Assembly: GCA_040878035.1 (NCBI GenBank)
Contig: JBBDMX010000016.1
Span: forward strand, 87,230-151,229
Direction of reading: 5' to 3'
Length of the DNA stretch: 64,000 nt
DNA from: JBBDMX01 sp040878035
GTDB taxonomy: Bacteria > Planctomycetota > Phycisphaerae > Phycisphaerales > Phycisphaeraceae
The position numbers were made by a program, and so were the translations under genes. Every line of letters starts with the position of its first letter. Positions within the stretch are counted from its first letter, which is position 1. The notes beneath the pieces are model-generated. The model was not told the DNA's origin, did no database searches, and saw only the letters and a program-made list of their open reading frames with translations. Of the stretch, positions 52,245-59,867 are shown in pieces.

Positions 52245-53305
52245 TGACGCTGCGGCAGATCACGGAGCGGGCGGGGGAGTGGCTGCGCGGCGCCGGGCCT
52301 CATTCGGAGATTGTGATTTCCAGCCGGGTGCGCCTGGCGCGCAACCTGGCGGGGTACCCCTTCGTGGGCCGGTCCAATCGCCGGCAACGCAACGAGATCG
52401 TCGACCGCGTGCGCGAGCAGGTGATGTCCGGCCGGCTCACCAGCGACATGCTGTGGGTCAACATGAGCGATGCCGACGACCTGGACCGGCAACTGCTGGT
52501 CGAGCGGCACCTGATCAGCCGGCAGCACACCCAGGGCGGCGCCGACCTCCCGCGCGCCGTGGCCATCGCCGAGGACGAAACCTTCGCCATCATGGTCAAC
52601 GAAGAGGACCACCTGCGCATCCAGGTCTTGCGCAGCGGCATGCAACTGGCCGAGGCGTTCGACCAGATCACGCACCTCGACGATGTGCTGGAGGACAAGC
52701 TTGATTTTGCCTATTCCTCGCGCTGGGGCTATCTGACGGCCTGTCCGACCAACGTGGGCACGGGCATCCGCGTGAGCGTGATGGTGCATTTGCCGGCGCT
52801 GCGGCTTACCGGCGAGATCGAGAAGGTTCGCCGGGCGGCGCGGGACATGCACCTGGCGGTGCGCGGGCTCTTTGGCGAAGGCTCCGATGCCCTGGGCGAC
52901 CTGTTTCAGATCTCCAACCAAACGACGCTGGGCAGGACGGAGGATGAAATCCTCGAGTCCTTCGAGAAGCAGATCGTGCCGCAGATTATCGCCTATGAGC
53001 AGCAGGCGCGGCAAGCACTCTTGAAGCAACGGGCTGCGCAACTGGATGACAAGATCTGGCGTGCCTGGGCCATTCTGTCTAGCGCGCGGGTCATGGGCAC
53101 CGACGAGGTGCTGGCGCTGTTGTCGCACCTGCGCCTGGGCGTGAACCTGGGGCGGATCGACACGGTGGACATCCGCACGATCAACGAGCTGTTCCTGATC
53201 ACCCAGCCGGCTCATTTGCAGAAGCTCACCGGCTGCGAGATGGAGCAGAGCGCGCGGCGTGAGGCCCGCGCCAAGCTGATTCGCCAGCGCTTGGTGGGGC
53301 GATAA
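52241..53305 (+). CDS. mcsB: Protein-arginine kinase McsB
   Basis: 354 residues. A phosphagen-kinase-fold enzyme that phosphorylates protein arginines, marking substrates for ClpCP in Bacillus. VISSRVRLARNLAGYPF is the ATP-site Arg cluster, MVNEEDHLRIQ the Glu pair, and Cys168 lies in ACPTNVGTGIR. It is translated with mcsA and stands beside a YwlE-type phosphatase gene. clpC, ctsR and a dedicated substrate are not in the window. Confidence 0.94.
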   Translation: MMTLRQITERAGEWLRGAGPHSEIVISSRVRLARNLAGYPFVGRSNRRQRNEIVDRVREQVMSGRLTSDMLWVNMSDADDLDRQLLVERHLISRQHTQGGADLPRAVAIAEDETFAIMVNEEDHLRIQVLRSGMQLAEAFDQITHLDDVLEDKLDFAYSSRWGYLTACPTNVGTGIRVSVMVHLPALRLTGEIEKVRRAARDMHLAVRGLFGEGSDALGDLFQISNQTTLGRTEDEILESFEKQIVPQIIAYEQQARQALLKQRAAQLDDKIWRAWAILSSARVMGTDEVLALLSHLRLGVNLGRIDTVDIRTINELFLITQPAHLQKLTGCEMEQSARREARAKLIRQRLVGR

Positions 53306-53474
53306 CCCCCTCTCCCTTGGGGAGAGGGTGGCCGAGTCCGCGAGGCCGGGTGAGGGGATCTGCGGATGAGAGGGGCGTGAGGCAGAGGTGAAATGCTATG
53401 GCTGTTGGCAGTGACCGGTGTCCCATTTATGCATGCGTCCCCTCACCCCAGCCCTCTCCCCGGGGGAGAGGGGG
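53306..53474. repeat. Inverted pair of CCCTCTCCC/GGGAGAGGG repeats between mcsB and ubiX
   Basis: 53306-53360 (CCCTCTCCCTTGGGGAGAGG then GGTGAGGGG) and its inverted counterpart 53439-53474 (CCCCTCACCCCAGCCCTCTC then GGGGGAGAGG). The ubiX ribosome-binding region lies in the right copy. Confidence 0.75.
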
Positions 53475-53480
53475 CCGGAG

Positions 53481-54125
53481 ATGACACGGCGCATCATCAT
53501 TGGCATCAGCGGCGCCAGCGGCGCGGCCTACGCGCGTCGGACGATCCAACTGCTGGTGGCCGCGGGCGTCGAAACGCACCTGGTTGTGTCGTCGCTGGGC
53601 CAGCGATTGCTCCACGACGAACTGGGTATGGAAGGCATTGACCTGGCGGCACTGGCGGGCCGGGACGATCACGGCATCGTGCTGCACCACTACCGTGACG
53701 TGGGCGCGCCGATCGCCAGCGGCTCGTTCAAGCACGACGGCATGGTCATCATCCCCTGCTCGTCCAACACGCTCTCGGCGGTGGCGACGGGCGCGTCGGC
53801 CAACCTCCTGCACCGCGCCGCCCAGGTGACGCTCAAAGAGCGGCGAAAGCTGGTGCTGGTGCACCGCGAGACACCGCTGTCGCTGGTGGACATTCGCAAC
53901 ATGGTGGCCGCCACCGAAGCCGGCGCCATCCTCTGCCCCGCCAATCCGGGCTTTTACATGCTGCCCCGCAGCATCGAGGACCTGGTCGATTTTATGGTGG
54001 CACGGGTGCTGGACCTGATCCACGTCGAGCACGATCTGAAGAACGTGCGCTGGGGCGAAGCAGAAAGTGCGAGGTGCCAAGTCCGAGATACAAAGTCCAA
54101 CGATACGGGAACCGATGCTGCATGA
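53481..54125 (+). CDS. ubiX: UbiX flavin prenyltransferase
   Basis: 214 residues from ATG 53481. It makes prenylated FMN for UbiD-type decarboxylases. FMN/substrate motifs: IIIGISGASGAAYARR, CSSNTLSAVATGASANLLHRA, KLVLVHRETPLSLVDIRNM. The last ~20 residues (ARCQVRDTKSNDTGTDAA) have no family match and are translated repeat. Its stop overlaps the prenyltransferase start (ATGA). Together they suit the futalosine-route menaquinone genes (mqnP plus UbiX/UbiD-type steps), although the decarboxylase is elsewhere. Confidence 0.95.
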   Translation: MTRRIIIGISGASGAAYARRTIQLLVAAGVETHLVVSSLGQRLLHDELGMEGIDLAALAGRDDHGIVLHHYRDVGAPIASGSFKHDGMVIIPCSSNTLSAVATGASANLLHRAAQVTLKERRKLVLVHRETPLSLVDIRNMVAATEAGAILCPANPGFYMLPRSIEDLVDFMVARVLDLIHVEHDLKNVRWGEAESARCQVRDTKSNDTGTDAA

Positions 54126-54177
54126 GTCTGACAACCGCTCCCACTTCGTCCTTTGTACTTCGTACTTCGTACCTGGC
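54062..54177. repeat. Word-repeat pair spanning the ubiX/prenyltransferase boundary
   Basis: Left words AAGTCCGAGATACAAAGTCC (54079-54098) against TCCTTTGTACTTCGTACTTC (54149-54168). Both arms are translated: the left as the UbiX tail, the right as the N-terminus of the next protein. Confidence 0.65.
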
Positions 54178-55090
54178 TCGTGACATCAAGCTCAGCCACA
54201 CGATCTTCGCCATGCCCTTTGCGCTTTTGGCGACGTTCCTGGCGGCGGCGTATGAACTGCCCGCCGGGCGCGGCGGGGTCGCCAACAGTCTGGCCTTCGA
54301 CGGTTCACTGCCGTCCCCCCTTGCCCTGGGCCTGATCATCCTCTGCATGGTCTTCGCCCGCACGTTTGCCATGGCGGTCAACCGGTTGGCCGATGCCCGT
54401 TACGACGCGCAGAACCCGCGCACCGCCGGTCGTGCCATCCCCGCCGGGCGGCTGTCGCGTTCATACATGCTGGCCGTGCTGGCTCTCTGCGCTGCGGGAT
54501 TCCTCGTCGCCACCGCCGCCTTCTGGTTCTTCTTCGCCAATCCCTTTCCGCTGGCGCTGTCGCCCCTGGTCCTGGCCTGGCTGGCGCTCTACAGCTACAC
54601 CAAGCGCTTCACCTGGCTCTGCCACCTGTTCCTGGGCAGCGCCCTGGCGATGTCGCCCATCGCCGCAGCCATCGCGATTCAGCCGGCGTTTATTCTCCAG
54701 CCCGAGCCGTGGCTGTTGATGGTCATCGTCACCTGCTGGGTCGCAGGCTTCGACATCATCTATGCCTTGCAGGATGTGGACTTCGATCGGTCCGCGCGAT
54801 TGCACTCGATGCCGGCGAACCTCGGCGTCGAGCCGGCACTGTGGATCGCGCGGTTACTGCACGTCGGCGCGTTGGTGGCGCTGGGGACACTGGTGTGGCT
54901 TAGTGCCCTGCTTGGCATCACCTTCGCCAGCGGCATCGTCATCGTCGCAGCCCTGCTCTTGCTCGAACACGCGCTGGTCTGGGGCTCGCGCACGCATCAC
55001 ATCAGCATGGCGTTCTTCACCGTCAACGGCCTGATCAGCGTGCTGCTGGGCGGGCTGGGCATCCTCGAAGTGATTCTTAGCCGCAGTTGA
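54122..55090 (+). CDS. UbiA-family aromatic prenyltransferase (MqnP-like)
   Basis: 322 residues from ATG 54122, coupled to ubiX. About eight membrane helices. The first motif is NRLADARYDAQNPRTAGRAI (N/DxxD with R-T-A-x-R typical of 4-hydroxybenzoate/MqnP enzymes) and the second DVDFDRSARLHSMPANLG. It attaches a polyprenyl chain to an aromatic acid (futalosine-pathway menaquinone or ubiquinone). Residues 9-18 (SSFVLRTSYL) are translated from a word repeat. Confidence 0.9.
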   Translation: MSLTTAPTSSFVLRTSYLARDIKLSHTIFAMPFALLATFLAAAYELPAGRGGVANSLAFDGSLPSPLALGLIILCMVFARTFAMAVNRLADARYDAQNPRTAGRAIPAGRLSRSYMLAVLALCAAGFLVATAAFWFFFANPFPLALSPLVLAWLALYSYTKRFTWLCHLFLGSALAMSPIAAAIAIQPAFILQPEPWLLMVIVTCWVAGFDIIYALQDVDFDRSARLHSMPANLGVEPALWIARLLHVGALVALGTLVWLSALLGITFASGIVIVAALLLLEHALVWGSRTHHISMAFFTVNGLISVLLGGLGILEVILSRS

Positions 55091-55479
55091 GCACTGATGG
55101 ACACGGATGGGGGAGGCAGAGCCTTACCAGAACAATAGCAATGCGCCGACGATGACGAACCCTACAAAGACCAACATTTGCACATAGGCGAGTTGCCGGG
55201 CGCGCGGTATAAGCTTGGCGGCGTATTCGGCGGCAGATACTGCAAGCAAGAAAGGAAACAAACCAAACACCACAGGTCCCACGCATCCGGCGTTAGGGGC
55301 GATGAACCAGGTCACCGGTAAGTAGATTATCCCCGCGCCATAAAGAAGGTAGCACGTACAATAGGTGATCCACCAAACGCCCAGAACAAGGGAAAGCATG
55401 ATGTTCCCGCGCGCGGCAGACATCTTTGGTGCACCGAACGGCATTGCCCTTTTCCTATCTGTGTTCATCTGTGGCCAAG
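55088..55479. repeat. Inverted ATCTGTGTTCATCTGTG words flanking a small gene
   Basis: Left copy 55088-55110 (GCACTGATGGACACGGATGG), right copy 55454-55479 (TATCTGTGTTCATCTGTGGC). The pair encloses the small membrane-protein gene. Confidence 0.5.
55124..55444 (-). CDS. Small membrane protein, unknown
   Basis: 106 residues from 55444 (later starts 55423 and 55402 possible; upstream in-frame starts are inside the word repeat). Three hydrophobic helices (LVLGVWWITYCTCYLLYGAG; PVVFGLFPFLLAVSAAEYAA; YVQMLVFVGFVIVGALLLF) with a basic loop. No family is recognised. It is convergent with the prenyltransferase gene and flanked by inverted word repeats. Confidence 0.5.
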   Translation of the reverse strand: MPFGAPKMSAARGNIMLSLVLGVWWITYCTCYLLYGAGIIYLPVTWFIAPNAGCVGPVVFGLFPFLLAVSAAEYAAKLIPRARQLAYVQMLVFVGFVIVGALLLFW

Positions 55480-55481
55480 TC

Positions 55482-56003
55482 TCACGCCGGCTCCAGGTCC
55501 ACGTCACAGTTAAGCTGGTCGCACAGTTGCTCCAGTTCAGAGCGAAGTTGCCGCACCGGCGTCTTGGCGGGCACCGTCAGCCGCATGTCCATGGTGAAGA
55601 GCGGTTCGCCGGCGAAAGGCGCCGACTCCAGGCGGGTCTGCGCTTCCTCGATGTTCACGCCATGGGCGCGCAGCAGGTCGGACACGCGATGCACGATGCC
55701 GGGCTGGTCCATGGAGTAGGTCTTGAGCCGATAGGGCACGCCTTTCACACTTTGCCTGGGTGCGGTCTGCGGCGTGACCGTCACGGTCAGCCCCATGTCC
55801 GCGCTGGCCGCTGCCAGGTCGGTCTGGATGCTCGTCAGCGCCTCGGCGTCACCCTGCACCAGCATGATGATGGCGAATTGCCCGCGTAGATTGACCATGC
55901 GCGAGTCGGCGATGTTGCCGTGCTGCGCGTGCACGCGCCCGGTCAGTTCGCCCACCAGGCCGGGACGATCGGGGCCGACAGCGGTGATGATCAGTTCGGG
56001 CAT
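55482..56003 (-). CDS. Two-ACT-domain protein (GcvR-like)
   Basis: 173 residues. Two ACT domains: MPELIITAVGPDRPGLVGEL at 1-20 begins the first; PYRLKTYSMDQPGIVHRVSDL near 85-105 begins the second. GcvR-type proteins bind amino acids and modulate regulators; other members sense glycine or aromatic acids. It lies 77 bases after the DAHP synthase gene on the same strand, so an aromatic amino-acid sensor role is possible but not shown. Confidence 0.85.
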   Translation of the reverse strand: MPELIITAVGPDRPGLVGELTGRVHAQHGNIADSRMVNLRGQFAIIMLVQGDAEALTSIQTDLAAASADMGLTVTVTPQTAPRQSVKGVPYRLKTYSMDQPGIVHRVSDLLRAHGVNIEEAQTRLESAPFAGEPLFTMDMRLTVPAKTPVRQLRSELEQLCDQLNCDVDLEPA

Positions 56004-56048
56004 GGGCTTGTCCTTTGGTTGGATCTCGACCGTCGTGGGGCTGCGCGA

Positions 56049-56062
56049 AGCCGCAAGCGGCC
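56049..56062. repeat. AGCCGCAAGCGGCC palindrome
   Basis: Copy of the 20107/27024 word, with one change, between the DAHP synthase and ACT genes. Confidence 0.6.
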
Positions 56063-56080
56063 AAAGAAAACAGCATAGCA

Positions 56081-57100
56081 TCACACGCTGCGGTCCACCG
56101 CCGCCGCGACGCGGCGCAGGGACGCCATCAGTTCGCCCAGGCCCTTGGGCGTGATCGACTGGGCGCCGTCGGTCAGGGCGTGCTCGGGGTCGGGATGCAC
56201 CTCGATGATCAGGCCGTCGGCGTCGGCGGCGACGGCGGCGCGGCACATCGCCGCCACCAGCCGCGCGTGACCGGTGCCCTGCGAGGGATCGACGATCACC
56301 GGCAGATGCGAACGCAGGTGCAGTTCGGGGATGGCCGAGAGCGACAGCGTGTTGCGCGTGTGGTCCTCGAAGGTGCGGATGCCGCGCTCGCAGAGAATGA
56401 GGTTGGGGTTCCCCGCCGCCAGCACGTACTCGGCGGCCTGGAGGTATTCGTCGATGGTCATCGCCATGCCGCGCTTGAGCAGCACGGGTTTGGGCTGGCG
56501 GCCCGCGGCGTCGAGCAGGCGGAAGTTCTGCGCGTTGCGCGTGCCGATCTGTAAGCAGTCGGCATACTGGCTCACCAGGTCCACGTCGCCAGGCGTGATC
56601 ACTTCGGTGACGATCGCCAGACCCGTCGCAGCGCGTGCCTCGGCCAGCATCTTGAGGCCATCTTCGCCCAGGCCCTGGAAGGCGTAGGGATTGGTGCGCG
56701 GCTTGAACGCGCCGCCGCGCAGCGCATGTCCTCCGGCCTGCTTGACCATCTTGGCCGCCGCGAGAATGTGCTCCCCGCCCTCCACGCTGCACGGCCCGGC
56801 GATCACCGGCACGTGCTGGCCGCCGATCACGCAGGCGTCGCTGATGCGCACCAACGTGCGCGGGCCCGGCCGGGTCTCCCGCGCCGCCATCTTGTACGGC
56901 GCCAGAATCCGCAGCACCCGGTCCACGCCCGGCGACTGCTCCAGGCGGTCCTTGTCCTTCTTGCGGTCGTCGCCCACCGCCGCAACGACGGTCAACTCCG
57001 TGCCGTGGATCGGGTGGTCCTTGAGTCCCATTTCGTTGATGAGCTTGATGACGTGCTGCACGTTCTGTTCGGTGGCATCGGGTCGCATGACGACGATCAT
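56081..57100 (-). CDS. aroF: 3-deoxy-7-phosphoheptulonate synthase (DAHP synthase), Thermotoga/Bacillus type
   Basis: 339 residues. First enzyme of the shikimate pathway, joining PEP and erythrose 4-phosphate. The N-terminal ~75 residues (MIVVMRPDATEQNVQHVIKL) form the ferredoxin-like regulatory domain of this subtype, which confers feedback inhibition by aromatic amino acids. The catalytic barrel shows VIAGPCSVEGGEHIL, RGGAFKPRTNPYAFQG, LLKRGMAMTIDEYLQAAEYV and EVHPDPEHALTDG. The gene is preceded by a leader peptide and terminator (below). Confidence 0.96.
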   Translation of the reverse strand: MIVVMRPDATEQNVQHVIKLINEMGLKDHPIHGTELTVVAAVGDDRKKDKDRLEQSPGVDRVLRILAPYKMAARETRPGPRTLVRISDACVIGGQHVPVIAGPCSVEGGEHILAAAKMVKQAGGHALRGGAFKPRTNPYAFQGLGEDGLKMLAEARAATGLAIVTEVITPGDVDLVSQYADCLQIGTRNAQNFRLLDAAGRQPKPVLLKRGMAMTIDEYLQAAEYVLAAGNPNLILCERGIRTFEDHTRNTLSLSAIPELHLRSHLPVIVDPSQGTGHARLVAAMCRAAVAADADGLIIEVHPDPEHALTDGAQSITPKGLGELMASLRRVAAAVDRSV

Positions 57101-57116
57101 GGTGTGGCTCCTGGTT

Positions 57117-57132
57117 GTCCGGGGTCCGGGGA
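57117..57132. repeat. GTCCGGGGTCCGGGG words in the aroF leader
   Basis: Two GTCCGGGG copies 17 bases upstream of the start, same family as 6318, 16979, 35249 and 59868. Confidence 0.55.
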
Positions 57133-57159
57133 TAATTGGCAGTCGATGCCAAATGAAAC

Positions 57160-57190
57160 AAAAAACCCCGACGCTCGCCGCGCCGGGGTT
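57160..57190 (-). terminator. Leader terminator (attenuator) upstream of aroF
   Basis: On the minus strand AACCCCGGCGC-GGCGA-GCGTCGGGGTT forms an 11-bp stem with one G-U, followed by TTTTTT. It ends 60 bases before the aroF start. No other minus-strand gene lies between the leader and aroF, so it should terminate leader RNA. Confidence 0.85.
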
Positions 57191-57216
57191 GTGTTTAGTG
57201 TCTGGCTCTTAAGCCG

Positions 57217-57294
57217 TCATGACAACGCACCCGTCGCGGCCGTATGCCGGGTAAACCAATAAAAGCCGAAGAAAGAGGCGAAGATGCGAAGCAT
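57217..57294 (-). CDS. Aromatic-rich leader peptide of the DAHP synthase gene
   Basis: 25 codons, product MLRIFASFFGFYWFTRHTAA then TGALS. It contains five Phe, one Tyr and one Trp within residues 5-14, far beyond chance for a high-GC region. No Shine-Dalgarno precedes it, and the predicted start of transcription falls at its ATG, so the message may be leaderless. Ribosome stalling on the aromatic codons would favour pairing of codons 19-22 (GCCGCGACGGGT) with the 5' arm of the downstream terminator (ACCCCGGCGCGGC), so preventing termination. Role inferred. Confidence 0.75.
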   Translation of the reverse strand: MLRIFASFFGFYWFTRHTAATGALS

Positions 57295-57300
57295 GATGGA

Positions 57301-57329
57301 ACTATGGCACACAAATGGGCGGCTGTCAA
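57301..57329 (-). promoter_or_regulatory. Promoter of the aroF leader, consensus -35
   Basis: Minus strand: TTGACA (57329-57324), 17-base spacer, CATAGT (57306-57301). The expected start of transcription is about 57294. Confidence 0.7.
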
Positions 57330-57348
57330 GGGAAATTCATTTCCCTTG
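57327..57348. promoter_or_regulatory. 22-bp perfect palindrome overlapping the aroF -35 box
   Basis: CAAGGGAAAT-TC-ATTTCCCTTG with 10-bp arms and a 2-base spacer; it shares 57327-57329 with TTGACA. Symmetry, spacing and place suit a repressor operator. Confidence 0.65.
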
Positions 57349-57349
57349 T

Positions 57350-57425
57350 CAGAGCCGCGCGACGTCAGCCCGCGGATCGATGGCGCAGAGACATTCGCTC
57401 CGCGGGCTGACGCCGCGCGGCTCTG
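57350..57425. repeat. REP-type palindrome, variant arms
   Basis: Arms 57350-57375 and 57400-57425 relate to those at 36521 and 38300, here with a GTCAGCC/GGCTGAC core in place of GTAAGCC. Confidence 0.85.
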
Positions 57426-57436
57426 AGTAGGACACA

Positions 57437-58372
57437 TCAGAACCGCACGCGCACCTTCACATGCAGCCCGCTGCTGACCACCGGCCAGGCGGGGTAGTGC
57501 CCCACGCGTGGGTTATGCGGCCTACAGCCGTAGCTACCGTAGCCGATGTAGGCGTGGCGGAAGTAGCTGTCGCCATAGGAAACGTAGGTCGAGTACACGC
57601 TGGGGTAGCTGTACGTGTAGGGGTAGTCATAACAGGGCGAGGCGTAGTAGGACGACGGATAGCCGTAGCGGACGGGATAGTAATGCGAGTCGCCATAGCG
57701 GCCAGCATAGGTGCGGCGATAGCGGGTGTGCGTGCGATAGTTGCCGTGGTGTTGACTGGTGAAGGCGGCATCGACGCCGTAGGCGCTGGCCGGGCCGGCG
57801 CGGCCGGCGCGAAGCTCGGCGGCGTCGGCGCCGTAGGTCGTCGCCGTGTGCGGCAGGGCGGCGCTGAACACCGACCCATCGTCCGCAGCCGGCCTATCGG
57901 CATCATCGTGCGTGGTAGTCGCTGCCTCGCTCGACTGGCTCCTGGCCGCGGCAACCTCACGCGGCGCCGCTTGCACGCTGCGGCCGGGTGCCGGTTTGGT
58001 GATATCGATGGGTTGAGCGATAAACAGCGGCCGACGCCCCGGCTTGGCACTTGGGCGAGGCTCATCAGCGGTGAATTGGTCTTCGCCGGCGGCAACGCTC
58101 GCGTCTTGGCCTGATGGCTTGGTGGCCTCCCTCGCCGCGGTACGGTCAGTCGCAAGGCTCGGTATGCCCATCAGCGGCTCGGTCTGAATCACCCGCTCGG
58201 AGCCTTGCCGGCGCCAGGTCTGCTCAGCCAGCCGCTGCGCATCCCCGGCATCGATGACCCGCCGCGCCGGATCATCCGGCAACTCCCGCCGCGTCTCTTG
58301 TGTCTGGGCCTGCGCCGCCCCTATGATGCCCAGAATCGCCGCCATCGCCGCCAGTCGTGCTGCTTGGTTCAT
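57437..58372 (-). CDS. Secreted Tyr-rich protein, unknown
   Basis: 311 residues from ATG 58372 (GGAGG 8 bases upstream). The signal peptide ends at GAAQAQ. The middle is Ala/Thr/Asp-rich, low complexity. Residues about 210-290 are strikingly Tyr/Ser/Gly-rich (YYPVRYGYPSSYY, YSYPSVYSTYVSYG), like cell-surface or matrix proteins. There is no enzyme motif. It is divergent from manA with an inverted repeat (58385-58417) between. Confidence 0.7.
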   Translation of the reverse strand: MNQAARLAAMAAILGIIGAAQAQTQETRRELPDDPARRVIDAGDAQRLAEQTWRRQGSERVIQTEPLMGIPSLATDRTAAREATKPSGQDASVAAGEDQFTADEPRPSAKPGRRPLFIAQPIDITKPAPGRSVQAAPREVAAARSQSSEAATTTHDDADRPAADDGSVFSAALPHTATTYGADAAELRAGRAGPASAYGVDAAFTSQHHGNYRTHTRYRRTYAGRYGDSHYYPVRYGYPSSYYASPCYDYPYTYSYPSVYSTYVSYGDSYFRHAYIGYGSYGCRPHNPRVGHYPAWPVVSSGLHVKVRVRF

Positions 58373-58384
58373 AGCCTGGCCTCC

Positions 58385-58417
58385 GCACGGGAGTGTCCCA
58401 TGATTGTCTACCCGTGC
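58385..58417. promoter_or_regulatory. Inverted repeat between divergent genes
   Basis: GCACGGG (58385-58391) and CCCGTGC (58411-58417), perfect 7-bp arms, between the Tyr-rich protein gene and manA. It is either an operator or a hairpin. Confidence 0.35.
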
Positions 58418-58460
58418 ACCGTTCAGGTCAATGCAATCTTTATCTGAGGGAAAGCCGCCC

Positions 58461-59537
58461 ATGCCTGCCGATGAACCTTACCCGTTGAAGTTCGAGCCGA
58501 TCTACAAGGAAAAAGTCTGGGGCGGCCGACGGCTCGAACGTCTGGGGCGTCAACTGCCCGGCGACGCCTCGACGTTGATCGGCGAATCGTGGGAGATCGC
58601 CGACCTGGGGGAAACTTCCGTAAGCGGCGGCGGCGGTGGGGCGGCACGCTCCCGAATCTGCAACGGTCCCCTGGCCGGCGCGACCCTCCACGACGCCGTC
58701 ACCCGCCTGGGACCCGCGCTGCTAGGCAACCTTGCCCTCACCGACACCGGCGACTTTCCCCTCCTGGTCAAATACCTCGACGCCAAAGAGAATCTCTCGG
58801 TGCAGGTCCACCCCAGTCCGCAATATGCCCAGGCGCATCCCGAGGCCCACCTCAAGAGCGAGGCGTGGTACATCGTCGAGGCCGAGCCCGACGCGGCGAT
58901 CTACAAGGGACTCAAGGAAGGCACCACGCCGCAGAAGGTTCGCCAGGCCATCACCACCGGCACGGAGGCGGATGTCGAGGCGCTGCTCATTCGCATTCCG
59001 GTCAAGGCCGGCGACTGCCACTACCTGCCCAGCGGTACGTGCCATGCGCTGGGCGCGGGCGTGCTGGTGGCCGAGGTGCAGACGCCCAGCGATACGACCT
59101 TTCGGGTGTATGACTGGGGCCGAAGCGGGCGCGAGCTGCACGTCGAGCCGGCGCTGGAGTCGATGACCTTTGGCCCCGCCGACACGCGGCAATACGAAAA
59201 ACGTACGCACATCGCCGGCATGTTCACCACGGTGAGCCGGCTGGTGCAGTGCGAGCATTTCCGCATCGAGAAGGTGCGCATGAGCGAAGGCTATGAGCAG
59301 GAGATACCCTACGATCAGCCCACGGTGTGGATGGTGTTGCAGGGCGCGGGGCGCATGACGCCGGGCAACCCGTCGCGCGCCGGCCGGCACGCGCACTCGG
59401 CCGAGCCGTTGACGTTCACCAAAGGTGACACGCTGCTCTTGCCCGCCAGTTCCAAGGACGCCCATGTCGCCTTCGACGCCGACACGATCTGGCTCGAAGT
59501 CACTTTTCCGCAGGCGCAACCGACGCAGATCGCGTGA
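58461..59537 (+). CDS. manA: Mannose-6-phosphate isomerase, class I
   Basis: 358 residues from ATG 58461. It interconverts mannose 6-phosphate and fructose 6-phosphate. KEKVWGGRRLERLG starts the fold; LVKYLDAKENLSVQVHPSPQYA has the zinc His, and PAGTCHALGAG-like PSGTCHALGAGVLV another metal/active-site block, with DWGR (Arg) nearby. An insertion SGGGGGAARSRICNG near residues 54-68 is Gly-rich. GAGGGAAAG lies upstream. It feeds GDP-mannose/fructose metabolism. Confidence 0.93.
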   Translation: MPADEPYPLKFEPIYKEKVWGGRRLERLGRQLPGDASTLIGESWEIADLGETSVSGGGGGAARSRICNGPLAGATLHDAVTRLGPALLGNLALTDTGDFPLLVKYLDAKENLSVQVHPSPQYAQAHPEAHLKSEAWYIVEAEPDAAIYKGLKEGTTPQKVRQAITTGTEADVEALLIRIPVKAGDCHYLPSGTCHALGAGVLVAEVQTPSDTTFRVYDWGRSGRELHVEPALESMTFGPADTRQYEKRTHIAGMFTTVSRLVQCEHFRIEKVRMSEGYEQEIPYDQPTVWMVLQGAGRMTPGNPSRAGRHAHSAEPLTFTKGDTLLLPASSKDAHVAFDADTIWLEVTFPQAQPTQIA

Positions 59538-59666
59538 AGGATGTGCTCCGATCACCACGCCGGACCTGAGGCTTGCCGAAGGTCCGGGGTTCCGGAAATC
59601 AAGGGCTTGGCGGACTCAGTCCCGGCGTGAGGGACCTCAGACCCTGTTGAAAACTCCTTGTAGCAC

Positions 59667-59696
59667 TTGCATTACCATGGCTTATAGGTCTATACT
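59667..59696 (+). promoter_or_regulatory. Putative sigma-70 promoter
   Basis: TTGCAT (59667-59672), 18-base spacer, TATACT (59691-59696). No confident gene follows within 400 bases, so it may drive a small RNA or the DUF3553 gene. Confidence 0.45.
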
Positions 59697-59867
59697 TGTC
59701 CGTCAGGCGAGGAGAAAGACTTCCAACACCATGCCGGTGGATGAAACCATGGGATGGCGGTTCGTGGAAAAGCCCCCGGGAACGGGGCTCTGGCTTGTCT
59801 GCAAATCAAGAGCGCAGGCTGGATCTGGCCGATAATGAAAGTAAGCCGCAAGGAGCGTTAGGATTCG

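Noticed and set aside
55482..57161. One 559-codon frame joining aroF region and ACT protein
   Set aside because: Only the ACT end has protein character; the upstream portion is a wrong-frame reading of aroF.
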